In this document: piece by piece, positions 19,130-28,468 of the stretch
Numbering within the stretch: position 1 is the first letter of the stretch
Layout of the letters: every line of letters starts with the position of its first letter
NCBI RefSeq assembly: GCF_000020325.1
Contig: NC_010730.1
Span: 546,001-610,000, forward strand
DNA length: 64,000 nt
DNA from: Sulfurihydrogenibium sp. YO3AOP1
GTDB taxonomy: Bacteria > Aquificota > Aquificia > Aquificales > Hydrogenothermaceae
Reading direction: 5' to 3'
Notes under the pieces: model-generated
Database searches by the model: none
The model's input: the letters and a program-made list of their open reading frames with translations, nothing else
Told to the model about the DNA's origin: nothing
Position numbers and translations under genes: made by a program

Positions 19130-19642
19130 TTAATTTTCAATCCATGGTTCATATTCTAAAATTTGCTGGAAAGTGTATGGACATTTTTTTGGAAAATCTT
19201 GCTCTGTTGGCAATTTGTCAAAATATTTTTTAGCTAAGATTTTGTTCTCTGGATATTTAAACCAAGTAATTATCTTTTTGATTGAGTCTTCCCATGCTTC
19301 TTGAATGCTTTCTTCGGCTTTTTTCTTTAATGATGGGTTTTTATCAAAAATCTTAATTAGTCTATATCTTGAATTTAAGATACTTTTTACCCAGCCATTA
19401 CCCATTGTATTATTATCTCTAAAATGCTCATATTTATAAAGATGTTCTAAAATTACAGTCATGAAACTGATTGCGCTGCTAAGCTCGCTTCTACCCATGC
19501 TCTCAAGCTCCTCGATCACATTCTCCCAGTCCACTAAGTCAAATTCTTTGTTTTTTAGTAATTCCACGTTTTCCATAATCCATTGGTAAAAATCTTTGTT
19601 GTATAACTGTTTTAAATCTTGTAAATCCTTAGCTGCCTTCAT
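19130..19642 (-). CDS. DUF29-family protein
   Basis: A 170-residue, charged, mainly helical protein. The pattern LYNKDFYQWIMENVELLKNK, WENVIEELESMGRSE and LEHLYKYE is typical of DUF29, a family abundant in cyanobacteria and some thermophiles, often in several copies and sometimes near mobile DNA. No function is known. The gene starts inside the end of glmU (14-bp overlap) and ends 11 bp before the SurA-like gene, so it is embedded in this operon. No catalytic motif is visible. Confidence 0.75.
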   Translation of the reverse strand: MKAAKDLQDLKQLYNKDFYQWIMENVELLKNKEFDLVDWENVIEELESMGRSELSSAISFMTVILEHLYKYEHFRDNNTMGNGWVKSILNSRYRLIKIFDKNPSLKKKAEESIQEAWEDSIKKIITWFKYPENKILAKKYFDKLPTEQDFPKKCPYTFQQILEYEPWIEN

Positions 19643-21113
19643 TTTCCATCACCTTCTTTTTTCTCTTTTCAGCATAGTTTTCTATAATTTTTTGCTGATT
19701 TCTTTCAATTGCAAGGGCTTTATCCGGAACGTCTTTTGTTATTACTGAGCCAGAACCTGTAACCGCTTCTTCTCCAATCACAATTGGAGCAACAAGCATC
19801 GTATCACTGCCTATAAAAGCTCTGTCTTTTATAATAGTTTTATGCTTTCTAAATCCGTCATAATTGCATGTAATTGTTCCTGCTCCTATGTTTACATCTT
19901 TACCAATTTCAGCATCTCCTAAGTAGCTTAGATGTCTTGCGTTTGTTCTTTCTCCGATAATAGAGTTTTTTACTTCAACAAAGTTTCCAATTACTGCCGA
20001 TTCTTTGATGACTGTATTATTTCTTATTCTTGCAAATGGTCCTATTACGGCGTTATCCTCAATTATAGAGTCTTCTATGTAGCTGTTTGCAAGGATTTTG
20101 ACATTTTTACCTATTTTAGAATTTTTTATAATACAGTTTGGCTCTATTATCGTTCTTTCATCGATAGAAGTTTCTCCTGATAAGAAACAATTTTGATATA
20201 TTTCTACGTCTCTTGATAAGTTTACATCAAATTCTATCCACGTACTTTCTGGTTGATGGAAAGTTGTACCATTTAGAGCCCAAAATGTAATATATCGTTG
20301 CTTCAAAATGTTTTCTACTCCTGCAAGCTGCAATCTATCGTTTACATTTAGTACTTCTGTATAGTCTGGAATTTCTAAAGCATAAATGTATTTTTCCTCT
20401 TGTCTTAAAATCTCTATTACATCGGTTAGATAGTATTCTTTTTGTGCGTTATTGTTTTCTAATTTTTCAAGTGCATCATATAGGTAAGGAGCATAAAATA
20501 AGTATATTCCGGAGTTTACTTCGTTTATATTTTTTTCTTGTGGTGTTGCGTCTTTTTCCTCAACAATTTTTATAACTCTATGACTGCCGTCTTTTATAAC
20601 CCTTCCATAACCGTACGGATTTGGAACTCTTGCTGTAATCATAACCCCTGCTATACTTTTATTTCTGTAGCCTTTGTATGTTTCTAAATTTGCCCCTTCG
20701 TATCTTATCAATGCTTTAAAGTATTCTCTTGCATTTTTTAGAGTTTCTCCTCCAATGAGCGGAGTGTCTCCGTTTATGATTAAAACATAACCATCAAAAT
20801 CTTTAAAATACTCTCTGGCGGTTAAGACTGCATGTCCGGTTCCAAGCTGCTGCTCTTGATAGACAAATTTACATCCATCACAGTTTAACTCTTTTATTAC
20901 TTCTTCTTTTTTATGTCCAACTACAAAAACGATCTCGTCTGGTTTTATCCATGATACTGCATATTTTACATACCAAATCATCGGCTTTCCAAGTACTTTA
21001 TGCAAAACTTTGGGCTTTTCTGATTTAAATCTTGTCCCTTTTCCGGCGGCAAGAATTATTGCTATTAATGGAAAGTCTTTAACGTTTTTGACAGTAATAG
21101 GAATATCTTTCAT
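19629..21113 (-). CDS. glmU: Bifunctional GlmU (UDP-GlcNAc pyrophosphorylase and GlcN-1-P acetyltransferase)
   Basis: A 494-residue enzyme making UDP-GlcNAc for peptidoglycan and lipopolysaccharide. The N-terminal nucleotidyltransferase has LAAGKGTRFKSEKPKVLHKV near residue 24 and the INGDTPL metal site near 115. The C-terminal half is a left-handed beta-helix of hexapeptide repeats (IEDSIIEDNAVIGPFARI), then IGAGTITCNYDG, ending with an acetyl-CoA region. The start is ATG 21113, placed after AGAGGTG; the frame also opens at GTG 21122. It is slightly longer than E. coli GlmU (456) because of an N-terminal extension of about 15 residues and a basic tail. Confidence 0.95.
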   Translation of the reverse strand: MKDIPITVKNVKDFPLIAIILAAGKGTRFKSEKPKVLHKVLGKPMIWYVKYAVSWIKPDEIVFVVGHKKEEVIKELNCDGCKFVYQEQQLGTGHAVLTAREYFKDFDGYVLIINGDTPLIGGETLKNAREYFKALIRYEGANLETYKGYRNKSIAGVMITARVPNPYGYGRVIKDGSHRVIKIVEEKDATPQEKNINEVNSGIYLFYAPYLYDALEKLENNNAQKEYYLTDVIEILRQEEKYIYALEIPDYTEVLNVNDRLQLAGVENILKQRYITFWALNGTTFHQPESTWIEFDVNLSRDVEIYQNCFLSGETSIDERTIIEPNCIIKNSKIGKNVKILANSYIEDSIIEDNAVIGPFARIRNNTVIKESAVIGNFVEVKNSIIGERTNARHLSYLGDAEIGKDVNIGAGTITCNYDGFRKHKTIIKDRAFIGSDTMLVAPIVIGEEAVTGSGSVITKDVPDKALAIERNQQKIIENYAEKRKKKVMENEGS

Positions 21114-21168
21114 GTTGTTCACCTCTGATAATGATTTATTCGTTCGATTTAAATTTTAGCATAAAGCA

Positions 21169-21258
21169 AGTAAGTGAGAAGGTGAGAAAGTGAATAATTG
21201 TGTAGGTGATGAAGTGAGTTAGAAGGTGAGTAAGTGAAAAATTTACTTCTTACCTCTC
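21169..21258. repeat. Low-complexity GTGAG-rich intergenic repeat
   Basis: Between hisG and glmU lies a stretch made of AAGTGAGAAGGTGAG units in one direction (21171-21236), followed by the reverse-complement type, CTTCTTACCTCTCAC (21244-21258). The same GTGAG-rich wording borders several of the mosaic elements (8208-8222, 58158-58168, 62229-62243), so this looks like an eroded member without hairpin modules. Confidence 0.5.
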
Positions 21259-21270
21259 ACATCTTACGTC

Positions 21271-21903
21271 TTAATTCCTCAAATATTCTTCTATCTTTTC
21301 AATGATTGGGAAAATTTTTTCTGATTTTAGTTTATAGCTTATTCTATTTACGATGAGCTTTGCTGTAGATGGTCTTATTGGTTCAATTACAACTAACCCG
21401 TTTTCTCTAAGGGTTGTGCCTGTTTCTACAATATCGACGATAAACCTTGCAAGTCCTACCAATGGAGCAAGCTCAACAGAGCCATAGAGCTCATAAATCT
21501 TAACATTTATACCTTTCTGAGAAAAATATTCCTGGGTTATTTTTGGATATTTGGTAGCAACTGAAATATTTGATGGATTTGAAAAGTAAAATTCTTTATC
21601 TTCTGGCTTGCCTGCAACAACAATATTACAGTATCCAACCTTTAAATCAACCGGTTTATAAACATCCGGATTTGATTCTAATAAAACATCGTCTCCTGCT
21701 ACACCTATGTCTGCAATTCCAGACTCTACATAAACCGGAACATCTTTAGACCTTACTACCAAAAACTTAAAATCCTTAGATTCTAAAATAAGCTTTCTTG
21801 TATTTTGGTCTATGTTTTCATTAAGAATTCCGGATTTTTGGAAAATTTCTATAGATTGAGAAAAAAGCCTTCCTTTTGGTAAAGCAAACGTTATTTTTTT
21901 CAT
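21271..21903 (-). CDS. hisG: ATP phosphoribosyltransferase, short form
   Basis: A 210-residue enzyme catalysing the first step of histidine synthesis. It has the ITFALPKGRLFSQSI start, PVYVESGIADIGVAGDDVL around residues 63-81, and IVDIVETGTTLRENGL near 158, which forms the PRPP site. The length is that of the short HisG form, which needs the HisZ regulatory subunit; HisZ is not in the window. Its ATG directly abuts the minE stop, so it is the last gene of the min unit. Confidence 0.94.
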   Translation of the reverse strand: MKKITFALPKGRLFSQSIEIFQKSGILNENIDQNTRKLILESKDFKFLVVRSKDVPVYVESGIADIGVAGDDVLLESNPDVYKPVDLKVGYCNIVVAGKPEDKEFYFSNPSNISVATKYPKITQEYFSQKGINVKIYELYGSVELAPLVGLARFIVDIVETGTTLRENGLVVIEPIRPSTAKLIVNRISYKLKSEKIFPIIEKIEEYLRN

Positions 21904-22149
21904 TTATTTACCATTAGCAAATGGAATGCTTATCCAAAGTTCATCTCTGTCATTCTCAGATTTTATCTCAACTTCTATGTTATGGGAATCAAATTGTGGA
22001 TATTTTGAAAAAACCGTTATAAGGTCATTTTTTAATATATCAGCAAAATTTGGTGGCAATCCTTTTCTTTCATATGATAAAACCATCATCAGTCTTTCTT
22101 TAGCTTTATTTGCTGATGATTGTCTTTTAAAAAAACTAAAAATTGACAT
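21904..22149 (-). CDS. minE: Cell-division topological specificity factor MinE
   Basis: An 81-residue protein with the MinE layout: an N-terminal amphipathic membrane-targeting stretch (SIFSFFKRQ), the MinD-contacting KERLMMVLSYERKG segment, and a dimerising C-terminal beta domain (IEVEIKSENDRDELWISIP). MinE stimulates MinD ATP hydrolysis and restricts MinC inhibition to the poles. It lies 15 bp after minD and abuts hisG. Length is normal. Confidence 0.92.
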   Translation of the reverse strand: MSIFSFFKRQSSANKAKERLMMVLSYERKGLPPNFADILKNDLITVFSKYPQFDSHNIEVEIKSENDRDELWISIPFANGK

Positions 22150-22164
22150 TTTTCCCTCCTCTTT

Positions 22165-22947
22165 CTATCTTCCAAAAAGCTTAGCAAGAAATCCTTTCTT
22201 CTCCTCAAGCTCTGTAAATGGGACTTCTTCACCTTCTAATCTTCTTGCTATGTTCATGATTGCTTTTGCTGCAGGAAGTTCTTTATGTAAAACAATCGGT
22301 TCTCCCCTGTTAGTAAAATCTACTAATTTTTCTTCGTCCGGCACGATACCGATTTTTGGTATTTGTAAGATTTCTTCTATATCTTCAACTGATAACATCT
22401 CACCTTTCTTAACCTGATGCAATCTAATTCTGTTTATAACTAACCTTGCATTTCCTTTCTCCATAGATTCAAGCAATCCAATTATTCTGTCAGCATCTCT
22501 TACAGATGATACTTCTGGATTTACTACTACAATAGCTTCTTCAGCAGGAGCGGCAGCGGTTTTAAATCCACCTTCAATTCCGGCCGGAGAGTCTATGAAT
22601 ATATAATCAAAACTATCTTTAACTTTTTCTACAATATCTACCATTTGACCGGGTTTTACAGCATCTTTATCTTTTGTCTGTGCTGCCGGCAGTAGATACA
22701 ACGGTAGCCCTCTTTTATCTTTTACAAAAGCTTTTTCCGGAGGAACCCTTCCTTCAACAACATCAACAATATCATAGACTATTCTATTTTCAAGACCAAG
22801 AATCATGTCTAAATTTCTAAGACCTATGTCTGCATCTATTGCTAAAACTTTTTTTCCCATCATTGCCAAAGCAGTGGATATATTGGCTGTGATAGTAGTT
22901 TTCCCTACTCCACCTTTTCCAGAAGTTACAACTATAACTCTTGCCAT
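22165..22947 (-). CDS. minD: Septum-site-determining ATPase MinD
   Basis: A 260-residue ParA/MinD-family ATPase. The deviant Walker A KGGVGKTT is near residue 11, the switch I/II aspartates are in AIDADIGLRNLD and FIDSPAGIE, and a C-terminal amphipathic membrane helix (KKGFLAKLFGR) ends the protein. MinD binds membrane as an ATP dimer and recruits MinC and MinE. It sits between minC (14 bp upstream) and minE (15 bp downstream) in the usual order. Confidence 0.96.
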   Translation of the reverse strand: MARVIVVTSGKGGVGKTTITANISTALAMMGKKVLAIDADIGLRNLDMILGLENRIVYDIVDVVEGRVPPEKAFVKDKRGLPLYLLPAAQTKDKDAVKPGQMVDIVEKVKDSFDYIFIDSPAGIEGGFKTAAAPAEEAIVVVNPEVSSVRDADRIIGLLESMEKGNARLVINRIRLHQVKKGEMLSVEDIEEILQIPKIGIVPDEEKLVDFTNRGEPIVLHKELPAAKAIMNIARRLEGEEVPFTELEEKKGFLAKLFGR

Positions 22948-22961
22948 TTTTTACACCTCTT

Positions 22962-23570
22962 TTATTTAATTTTATCTATAACTATTGCATTATTTTCAAT
23001 ATATGCAATTTCTGGAGAATTTGACTCTTCAGCTTTAACATCAGGTTCATCAGGAGACCTTGCAATATAATTAGAGATTCTTATTTGCTGTGGTCTAAGT
23101 TTTAATGCCATAACTACGGCTGTTTCATCTCCATTAGCTCCGGCATGTACCACGCCTCTTAAATTACCCATGACGATAACGCTTCCGGAAGAAACTACAT
23201 AAGCATCAGGGTTAACATCACCAAGGATTAAAACATCTCCATCATACTCTACTTTTTGACCACTTCTTAGTGTTTTGTTTATAATTTTTAAAGATTTTTT
23301 TTGAGTAACACCTTTTAAACTCTCTTTATTATTCTTTGTATTTTGAAATCCTAAAACTGATGCATTAAAATCTTTCAAAACCTTTTCTATCTCGACTTTT
23401 GATTCTTCGTTTAGTTCTAACCCGTTATAATCAACAACAGCATAAGACCCTTTAAAGAAAGCAGAAGAAAGTTTTTGTTTAAGTTCATCAATATTTTCCT
23501 GCAAGCTTTTACTTGGGTCTAATTTAATAAGCAAAGCTGGTACAGTCAACCCTTTTATTTCTACGCCCAT
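22962..23570 (-). CDS. minC: Septum-site-determining protein MinC
   Basis: A 202-residue FtsZ-assembly inhibitor. The N-terminal domain (about 1-85) and the C-terminal beta-helix domain (about 100-190) are both present; the latter shows DVLILGDVNPDAYVVSSGSV and GNLRGVVHAGANGDE, the conserved MinD-binding face. It is somewhat shorter than E. coli MinC (231). It is first in minC-minD-minE-hisG and is divergent from lysA across an 83-bp gap that must hold both promoters. Confidence 0.93.
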   Translation of the reverse strand: MGVEIKGLTVPALLIKLDPSKSLQENIDELKQKLSSAFFKGSYAVVDYNGLELNEESKVEIEKVLKDFNASVLGFQNTKNNKESLKGVTQKKSLKIINKTLRSGQKVEYDGDVLILGDVNPDAYVVSSGSVIVMGNLRGVVHAGANGDETAVVMALKLRPQQIRISNYIARSPDEPDVKAEESNSPEIAYIENNAIVIDKIK

Positions 23571-23653
23571 ATATGGTTATCCTTCTTGAAAAATTTATAA
23601 AATTATGATTATCTATTCTACTGCAATTTTTATTTGGAGGCAAAACTTTATTA

Positions 23654-24913
23654 ATGCATCAGGTATATAATTACTTCGGATATATAGAAAAAAAACTTTA
23701 CTGTGAAGAGGTTAGCATATTAAATTTAGCTTCAAAAGTTGGCACTCCATTCTTTGTTTACAGTAAAAAAGCAATTTTAGATAAAATTAACCAGTATAAA
23801 GAAGCGTTCAAAGATTATGATACATTAATCTGCTATGCTTTAAAAGCAAATTCTAATCTTAGTCTACTAAAAATTTTTGAAGAAAATGGTGTTGGTGCTG
23901 ACATTGTATCCGGTGGAGAGCTTTATAAGGCAAAAAAAGCTGGATTTTCTTCAAACAAGATAGTTTATGCTGGAGTTGGAAAAACGGACTTTGAAATTAG
24001 TTATGCTATAAGTGAAAACATTCTTTCTTTTAACGTTGAAAGCTTTATGGAGCTTGATGTAATCAATGAAATTGCGGGCAAACAAGAAAAAAAAGCCAAT
24101 GTGTCTATAAGAGTTAATCCTAATGTAGACCCAAAAACCCATCCTTACATTTCAACAGGATTAAAGAAAAGCAAATTTGGAATAGATATAGACCAAGCAT
24201 TAGATGCTTATAAAAAGGCTGCGAAGCTTGAAAATTTAAATGTGGTAGGCGTTCATTGTCATATAGGCTCTCAGATAATGGACATTTCTGTATTTAGAGA
24301 AGCTGCTGAAAAAGTCGTAGACCTTGTGTTTAAACTAAAAAAAGAAGGAATCGAATTAAAATTTATAGATATGGGCGGTGGTCTTGGAGTTAAGTATCAT
24401 CCTGACGATAACCCACCCACTCCAAAAGATTTAGCAGACGCAATAATTCCTGTAGTGAAACAAACCGGATTAAAGTTAATAATAGAGCCGGGAAGGTCTT
24501 TGATTGCTGAAGCCGGAGCATTAATAACGAAAGTAATCTTTTTAAAAGATAAACAAGAAAAACATTTTGTTATTGTTGATTCTGGAATGAATGACCTTGT
24601 AAGACCTGCCATGTATAATGCTTACCACCATGTTTTAAACGTTCAAGAAAAAGATGAAGAGATGATAGCTGATATAGTGGGTCCAATTTGCGAGACAGGA
24701 GATTTTTTAGCTCTTGATAGAAAAATTGGAAAAGTAGAGAGAGGAGATTTGTTAGCCATAATGACTGCCGGTGCATATGGTAGCAGCATGTCATCAAACT
24801 ACAACGTAAGACCAAGAGCGTTAGAAGTATTGGTTGATGGTTCAAACTTTAAAGTAATAAAAGAAAGAGAAGACTATAAACATATATCAAAATATGAAGA
24901 GGAAGTGCTATGA
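23654..24913 (+). CDS. lysA: Diaminopimelate decarboxylase
   Basis: A 419-residue PLP enzyme converting meso-diaminopimelate to lysine. The PLP lysine is K64 in CYALKANSN. Other landmarks are VGVHCHIGSQ, MGGGLGVKY, the phosphate-binding EPGRS near 277, and the active-site CETGDFL near 347. Length is normal. A GGAGG at 23636 lies about 12 bases before ATG, a slightly long spacing. It shares ATGA with purD, so the two are co-translated although their pathways differ. Confidence 0.95.
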   Translation: MHQVYNYFGYIEKKLYCEEVSILNLASKVGTPFFVYSKKAILDKINQYKEAFKDYDTLICYALKANSNLSLLKIFEENGVGADIVSGGELYKAKKAGFSSNKIVYAGVGKTDFEISYAISENILSFNVESFMELDVINEIAGKQEKKANVSIRVNPNVDPKTHPYISTGLKKSKFGIDIDQALDAYKKAAKLENLNVVGVHCHIGSQIMDISVFREAAEKVVDLVFKLKKEGIELKFIDMGGGLGVKYHPDDNPPTPKDLADAIIPVVKQTGLKLIIEPGRSLIAEAGALITKVIFLKDKQEKHFVIVDSGMNDLVRPAMYNAYHHVLNVQEKDEEMIADIVGPICETGDFLALDRKIGKVERGDLLAIMTAGAYGSSMSSNYNVRPRALEVLVDGSNFKVIKEREDYKHISKYEEEVL

Positions 24914-26184
24914 AAGTATTGGTTGTAGGAAATGGTGGAAGAGAACATGCTTTAGTTTGGAAGATTAAACAAAGTAGTCTTGTAAAAGAAGTATACTGTG
25001 CAAGCGGAAACGCCGGTATAGGCAAAATAGCAAAAAGAGTAAATATATCTCCAACGGATATATACAATCTCGTTAGATTTGCAAAAGAAAATAAGATAGA
25101 TTTAACAGTAGTAGGACCCGAGCAACCATTATCCGAGGGCATTGTTGATAGATTTAATGAAGAAGGATTAAAAATATTCGGACATCAAAAATCAGCTGCG
25201 ATTTTAGAGGCAAGTAAAGTCTTTGCTAAAAATTTAATGAAAAAGTACGGCATTCCTACGGCAAAGTTTGAAAGCTTTGAAAAAGAAGAAGATGCTATAA
25301 AGTTTATAAAAGAAGTAGGGGCACCAATAGTTATAAAAGCCGATGGACTTGCTGCAGGTAAAGGTGTAGTTGTAGCAAAAACAGAAGAAGAGGCTATCCA
25401 AGCAGTGAAAGATATGTTTGCCGGAAAGTTTGGACCAGCAAGTAAAAGAGTTGTAATTGAAGAATTTTTAGAAGGGGAAGAAGCATCTTATATATGCTTT
25501 GTCAAAGATGATAAACTCGTCCCGATGCCAACATCTCAAGACCATAAAAGAGCTTATGATAACGACGAAGGACCAAATACTGGCGGTATGGGTGCATACT
25601 CTCCATGCAGTCTTATAACTCCAAAAATGGAAAAAGAGATTCAAGAAAAGATAGTATATCCAACCCTTAGAGCAATGATTAATGAAGGAAGAAGCATGTG
25701 TGGCTTTTTGTATGCCGGTCTTATGATAGGACCAAAAGGCATAAATGTTTTAGAGTTTAACGTTAGAATGGGAGACCCGGAGACTCAGCCAATAATGAGA
25801 AGATTACAATCAGATTTAGTTGAGCATATTTTGGAAATTCTTGAAGGAAATATCGAAAATGTAAAACCAAAATGGAATCCTGACTATGCTATTGGCGTTG
25901 TAATGGCATCTAAGGGCTATCCTGATGCTTATGAAAAAGGAAAAGTAATTACAGGAATAGAAGAGGCAGAAAAAGACCAAGATGTAGTTGTATTCCATGC
26001 TGGAACTGAAGAAGTAGATGGAAAGATAATAACAAACGGCGGAAGAGTTTTGACTGTAACAGCAACAGGTGAAGACATTATTAAAGCAAGAGAAAAAGTT
26101 TACTCAGCTATAGAAAAGATTCATTTTGAAGGAGCTTTTTATAGAAAAGATATAGGATTTAGAGAAGTAAATAGAAAGAAATAA
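24910..26184 (+). CDS. purD: Phosphoribosylamine-glycine ligase
   Basis: A 424-residue ATP-grasp enzyme of purine synthesis (GAR synthetase). Landmarks are KVLVVGNGGREHALVWK at the N-terminus, VGPEQPLSEGIVD near 77, the ATP-grasp loop IKADGLAAGKGVVVA near 140, and the metal-binding EFNVRMGDPETQP near 280. Length is normal. It is the second gene of the lysA-purD pair (4-bp ATGA overlap) and ends at a repeat element that separates it from convergent ubiD. Confidence 0.96.
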   Translation: MKVLVVGNGGREHALVWKIKQSSLVKEVYCASGNAGIGKIAKRVNISPTDIYNLVRFAKENKIDLTVVGPEQPLSEGIVDRFNEEGLKIFGHQKSAAILEASKVFAKNLMKKYGIPTAKFESFEKEEDAIKFIKEVGAPIVIKADGLAAGKGVVVAKTEEEAIQAVKDMFAGKFGPASKRVVIEEFLEGEEASYICFVKDDKLVPMPTSQDHKRAYDNDEGPNTGGMGAYSPCSLITPKMEKEIQEKIVYPTLRAMINEGRSMCGFLYAGLMIGPKGINVLEFNVRMGDPETQPIMRRLQSDLVEHILEILEGNIENVKPKWNPDYAIGVVMASKGYPDAYEKGKVITGIEEAEKDQDVVVFHAGTEEVDGKIITNGGRVLTVTATGEDIIKAREKVYSAIEKIHFEGAFYRKDIGFREVNRKK

Positions 26185-26195
26185 TGTTAGATTAA

Positions 26196-26350
26196 GTATA
26201 CATCGGATGAGAAGTTGGGAATTTTTATAAAATTTAGATAGGGGGATCCTTCGACCTTCGGCTTCGGGATGACAAGTAAACATCTAACAGTATCATTTTG
26301 CAGTCGGCAAAGAATCTCATATTTTTGAATTTCTCACTCGTGGCAAACGT
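26196..26350. repeat. Dispersed mosaic intergenic element, copy 5
   Basis: This copy fills the convergent purD-ubiD gap. The left end, ACATCGGATGAGAAGTTGG, mirrors the right end, GAATTTCTCACTCGTGGC. It contains GGATCCTTCGACCTTCGGCT with CGGGATGACA at 26243-26276 and a reverse-type CATTTTGCAGTCGGCAAAGA at 26293-26312. Modules are more diverged than in copies 7 and 12. Confidence 0.65.
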
Positions 26351-26358
26351 CTTACTTT

Positions 26359-27834
26359 TCACCTTTCACCTTTCATCTTTTGCAGTATCTCGTACCAAAC
26401 AGGCAAAACCTTTTTCTTTACTTCTTCATCCATTTTTGCAACCTCTGGCCAATCTCTTGTATAGCCTTCTTCTTTCCATTTAGTAGTTGCATCTATTCCC
26501 ATTTTTCCACCAAAGCCCGGCAGGTTTGTAGAATGGTCAAGAACATCTATTACACCTTTTTGAATAATTACATCTCTTGAAGGGTCTACATTATTACCCC
26601 AAATCCATAAAACTTCATCAATATCATGAATATTTACCCATTCATCAAAAACTATTATATGCTTTTCAAACATTAACTGACCAAGCCCCCAAAGTGCGTT
26701 AATAACTTTAAATGCATGTCCGGGATAACGTTTTTTTATAGATACAAAAGCAAAGTTATGAAAACATCCAGAGATTGGCAAATTGTAATCTACAATTTCT
26801 GGTAAATTAAACTGAACAAGTGGTAAAAATATTCTTTCTGTTGCTTTTCCAAGCCAACCATCTTCCATTGGCGGCTTTCCTACCACCGTTGTATGATAGA
26901 TAGGATTTTTCCTATGAGTTATACATATTATATGCATTAATGGATATTTATCAACAGGAGTGTAAAATCCTGTATGGTCTCCAAATGGTCCTTCATCAAC
27001 TAATGGCTCGCTTGGGTCTATGTATCCTTCTATCACAATTTCTGCATCTGCCGGAACTTCTAAATCAACCGTTTCACATTTTACAAGCTTAACACCTTTG
27101 TCTCTAATAATACCGGCGAATAAAAATTCGTCTACATCTTCAGGTAGTGGAGCGGATGCACAGTAAGTAAGAACAGGGTCTGCACCTACCACTATAGCAA
27201 CAGGGATTTTAACACCAAGTTTTTTAGCCTTCCAAAAATGATGAGAACCGCCTTTATGAATCTGCCAATGAACTGTTACTTTGTCTCTATCTATAAGCTG
27301 TATTCTGTACATTCCTACATTTCTTATTCCGTTTTCCGGGTCTTTTGAAATGACTATCGGAAGTGTTATGAACCTTCCACCGTCTTTTGGCCAACATTTT
27401 AAAACCGGAAAATCAAAGATGTTTACATCTTGACCTTTTTTGATTACTTCTTTACATTTTCCATCTTTGACAACAACAGGTAAAGCGTCGTTTAATCTTT
27501 TCAATTCTGGTAGCTTTTTTATCTTGTCTAAAAATGTATTAGGAATTTCTGGTTTTAAGATTTTATATAATTTCCAGCCGATGCTTTCAAAACTTTCAAC
27601 GCCCAGTGCCATTTTCATACGCTTTTCACTTCCAAAGGCATTGATTAAAACCGGGATGTTTTCGTATCCTTCAACGTTTTCAAAAAGTAAAGCCTTTCCA
27701 CCTTTTGGAAGCTTTGACATTCTATCTGCAAGCTCGGTTATTTCAAGAATCGGACTAACTTTACTTTTTACTCTGACTAACTCTCCGTTTTTTTCAAGGT
27801 CTGATATAAACTCCCTTAAATCTTCATACGGCAT
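26359..27834 (-). CDS. ubiD: UbiD-family prenylated-flavin decarboxylase
   Basis: A 491-residue decarboxylase of the UbiD family. It contains MYRIQLIDRDKVTVHWQIHKGGSHH-type active-site sequence in two parts (GMYRIQLIDRDK, then VHWQIHKGGSHHF, residues about 175-198), EGYIDPSEPLVDEGPFGDHTG (around 274-294) bearing the catalytic Glu/Asp network, and the C-terminal KWKEEGYTRDWPE. UbiD acts on 4-hydroxybenzoate-type acids in quinone synthesis and needs prenyl-FMN from UbiX. In Aquificales it may serve (demethyl)menaquinone or another route. It overlaps the DUF502 gene by 11 bp. Confidence 0.88.
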   Translation of the reverse strand: MPYEDLREFISDLEKNGELVRVKSKVSPILEITELADRMSKLPKGGKALLFENVEGYENIPVLINAFGSEKRMKMALGVESFESIGWKLYKILKPEIPNTFLDKIKKLPELKRLNDALPVVVKDGKCKEVIKKGQDVNIFDFPVLKCWPKDGGRFITLPIVISKDPENGIRNVGMYRIQLIDRDKVTVHWQIHKGGSHHFWKAKKLGVKIPVAIVVGADPVLTYCASAPLPEDVDEFLFAGIIRDKGVKLVKCETVDLEVPADAEIVIEGYIDPSEPLVDEGPFGDHTGFYTPVDKYPLMHIICITHRKNPIYHTTVVGKPPMEDGWLGKATERIFLPLVQFNLPEIVDYNLPISGCFHNFAFVSIKKRYPGHAFKVINALWGLGQLMFEKHIIVFDEWVNIHDIDEVLWIWGNNVDPSRDVIIQKGVIDVLDHSTNLPGFGGKMGIDATTKWKEEGYTRDWPEVAKMDEEVKKKVLPVWYEILQKMKGER

Positions 27835-28468
27835 TTTTTTCTCCGTTTTCTACAACCTTTGCTTCTTCTGTTTTTTGATTTTCTAATAATTTTATTTGTT
27901 TTTTAATAACTAATCCACCAGAAAGTATAGTTCTTGTTGCTTCTTCAACGGTTAAATCTGTAAGAATAAGGTCTTCTTTTTTCACCATTATGGCAAACCC
28001 AGAAGTTGGGTTTATTGCTGCTGGTATAAAAACAATGTAATAATGTTCATTACATATTTTTAACTCATTAGCCACAAAGCCTATCGCAAGGGTGTCTTTA
28101 TGTGGATATCTAACAAGAGCAACCTTTGAGAAATTTTCTTTCTTTGAGAATAATGTTTCCATCGTTTGCTTTGTTGCATTGTAAATAGAGCTCACTACAG
28201 GAATTTTTGAAATAAATTTATCCCAATATTCCAGTAATCTCTTGCCAAAATAATTTTGAGCCAAGAGTCCAAGGAGAAAGATGATGCTTAAAGTTACTAA
28301 TATCCCAAGACCGGGAATATGAGGAACCGGAACACCAAGCTCTTCAATGTAAGGAAGTATTAGATTATTTACTGCTGATAAAACGGTCTTTACAACCCAA
28401 AATGTAACTATTATAGGTATTAAAACAAAAAGTCCTGTAATAAATGTGTTTTTTAAATTTACTTTCAT
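27824..28468 (-). CDS. DUF502-family membrane protein
   Basis: A 214-residue protein with two membrane helices (about 8-30 and 50-75). The family pattern is clear: FITGLFVLIPIIVTFWVV at the start, PHIPGLGIL, FLLGLLAQNYFGKRLLEYWDK, IPVVSSIYNATKQT, FIPAAINPTSGF. DUF502 proteins have no firmly established bacterial function. It lies between an overlapping membrane protease gene and ubiD, all on one transcript. Confidence 0.85.
   Translation of the reverse strand: MKVNLKNTFITGLFVLIPIIVTFWVVKTVLSAVNNLILPYIEELGVPVPHIPGLGILVTLSIIFLLGLLAQNYFGKRLLEYWDKFISKIPVVSSIYNATKQTMETLFSKKENFSKVALVRYPHKDTLAIGFVANELKICNEHYYIVFIPAAINPTSGFAIMVKKEDLILTDLTVEEATRTILSGGLVIKKQIKLLENQKTEEAKVVENGEKNAV

Noticed and set aside
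23571-23653. Lysine riboswitch before lysA
   Set aside because: The gap of 83 bp is too short for the lysine aptamer, and none of its conserved stems is seen.
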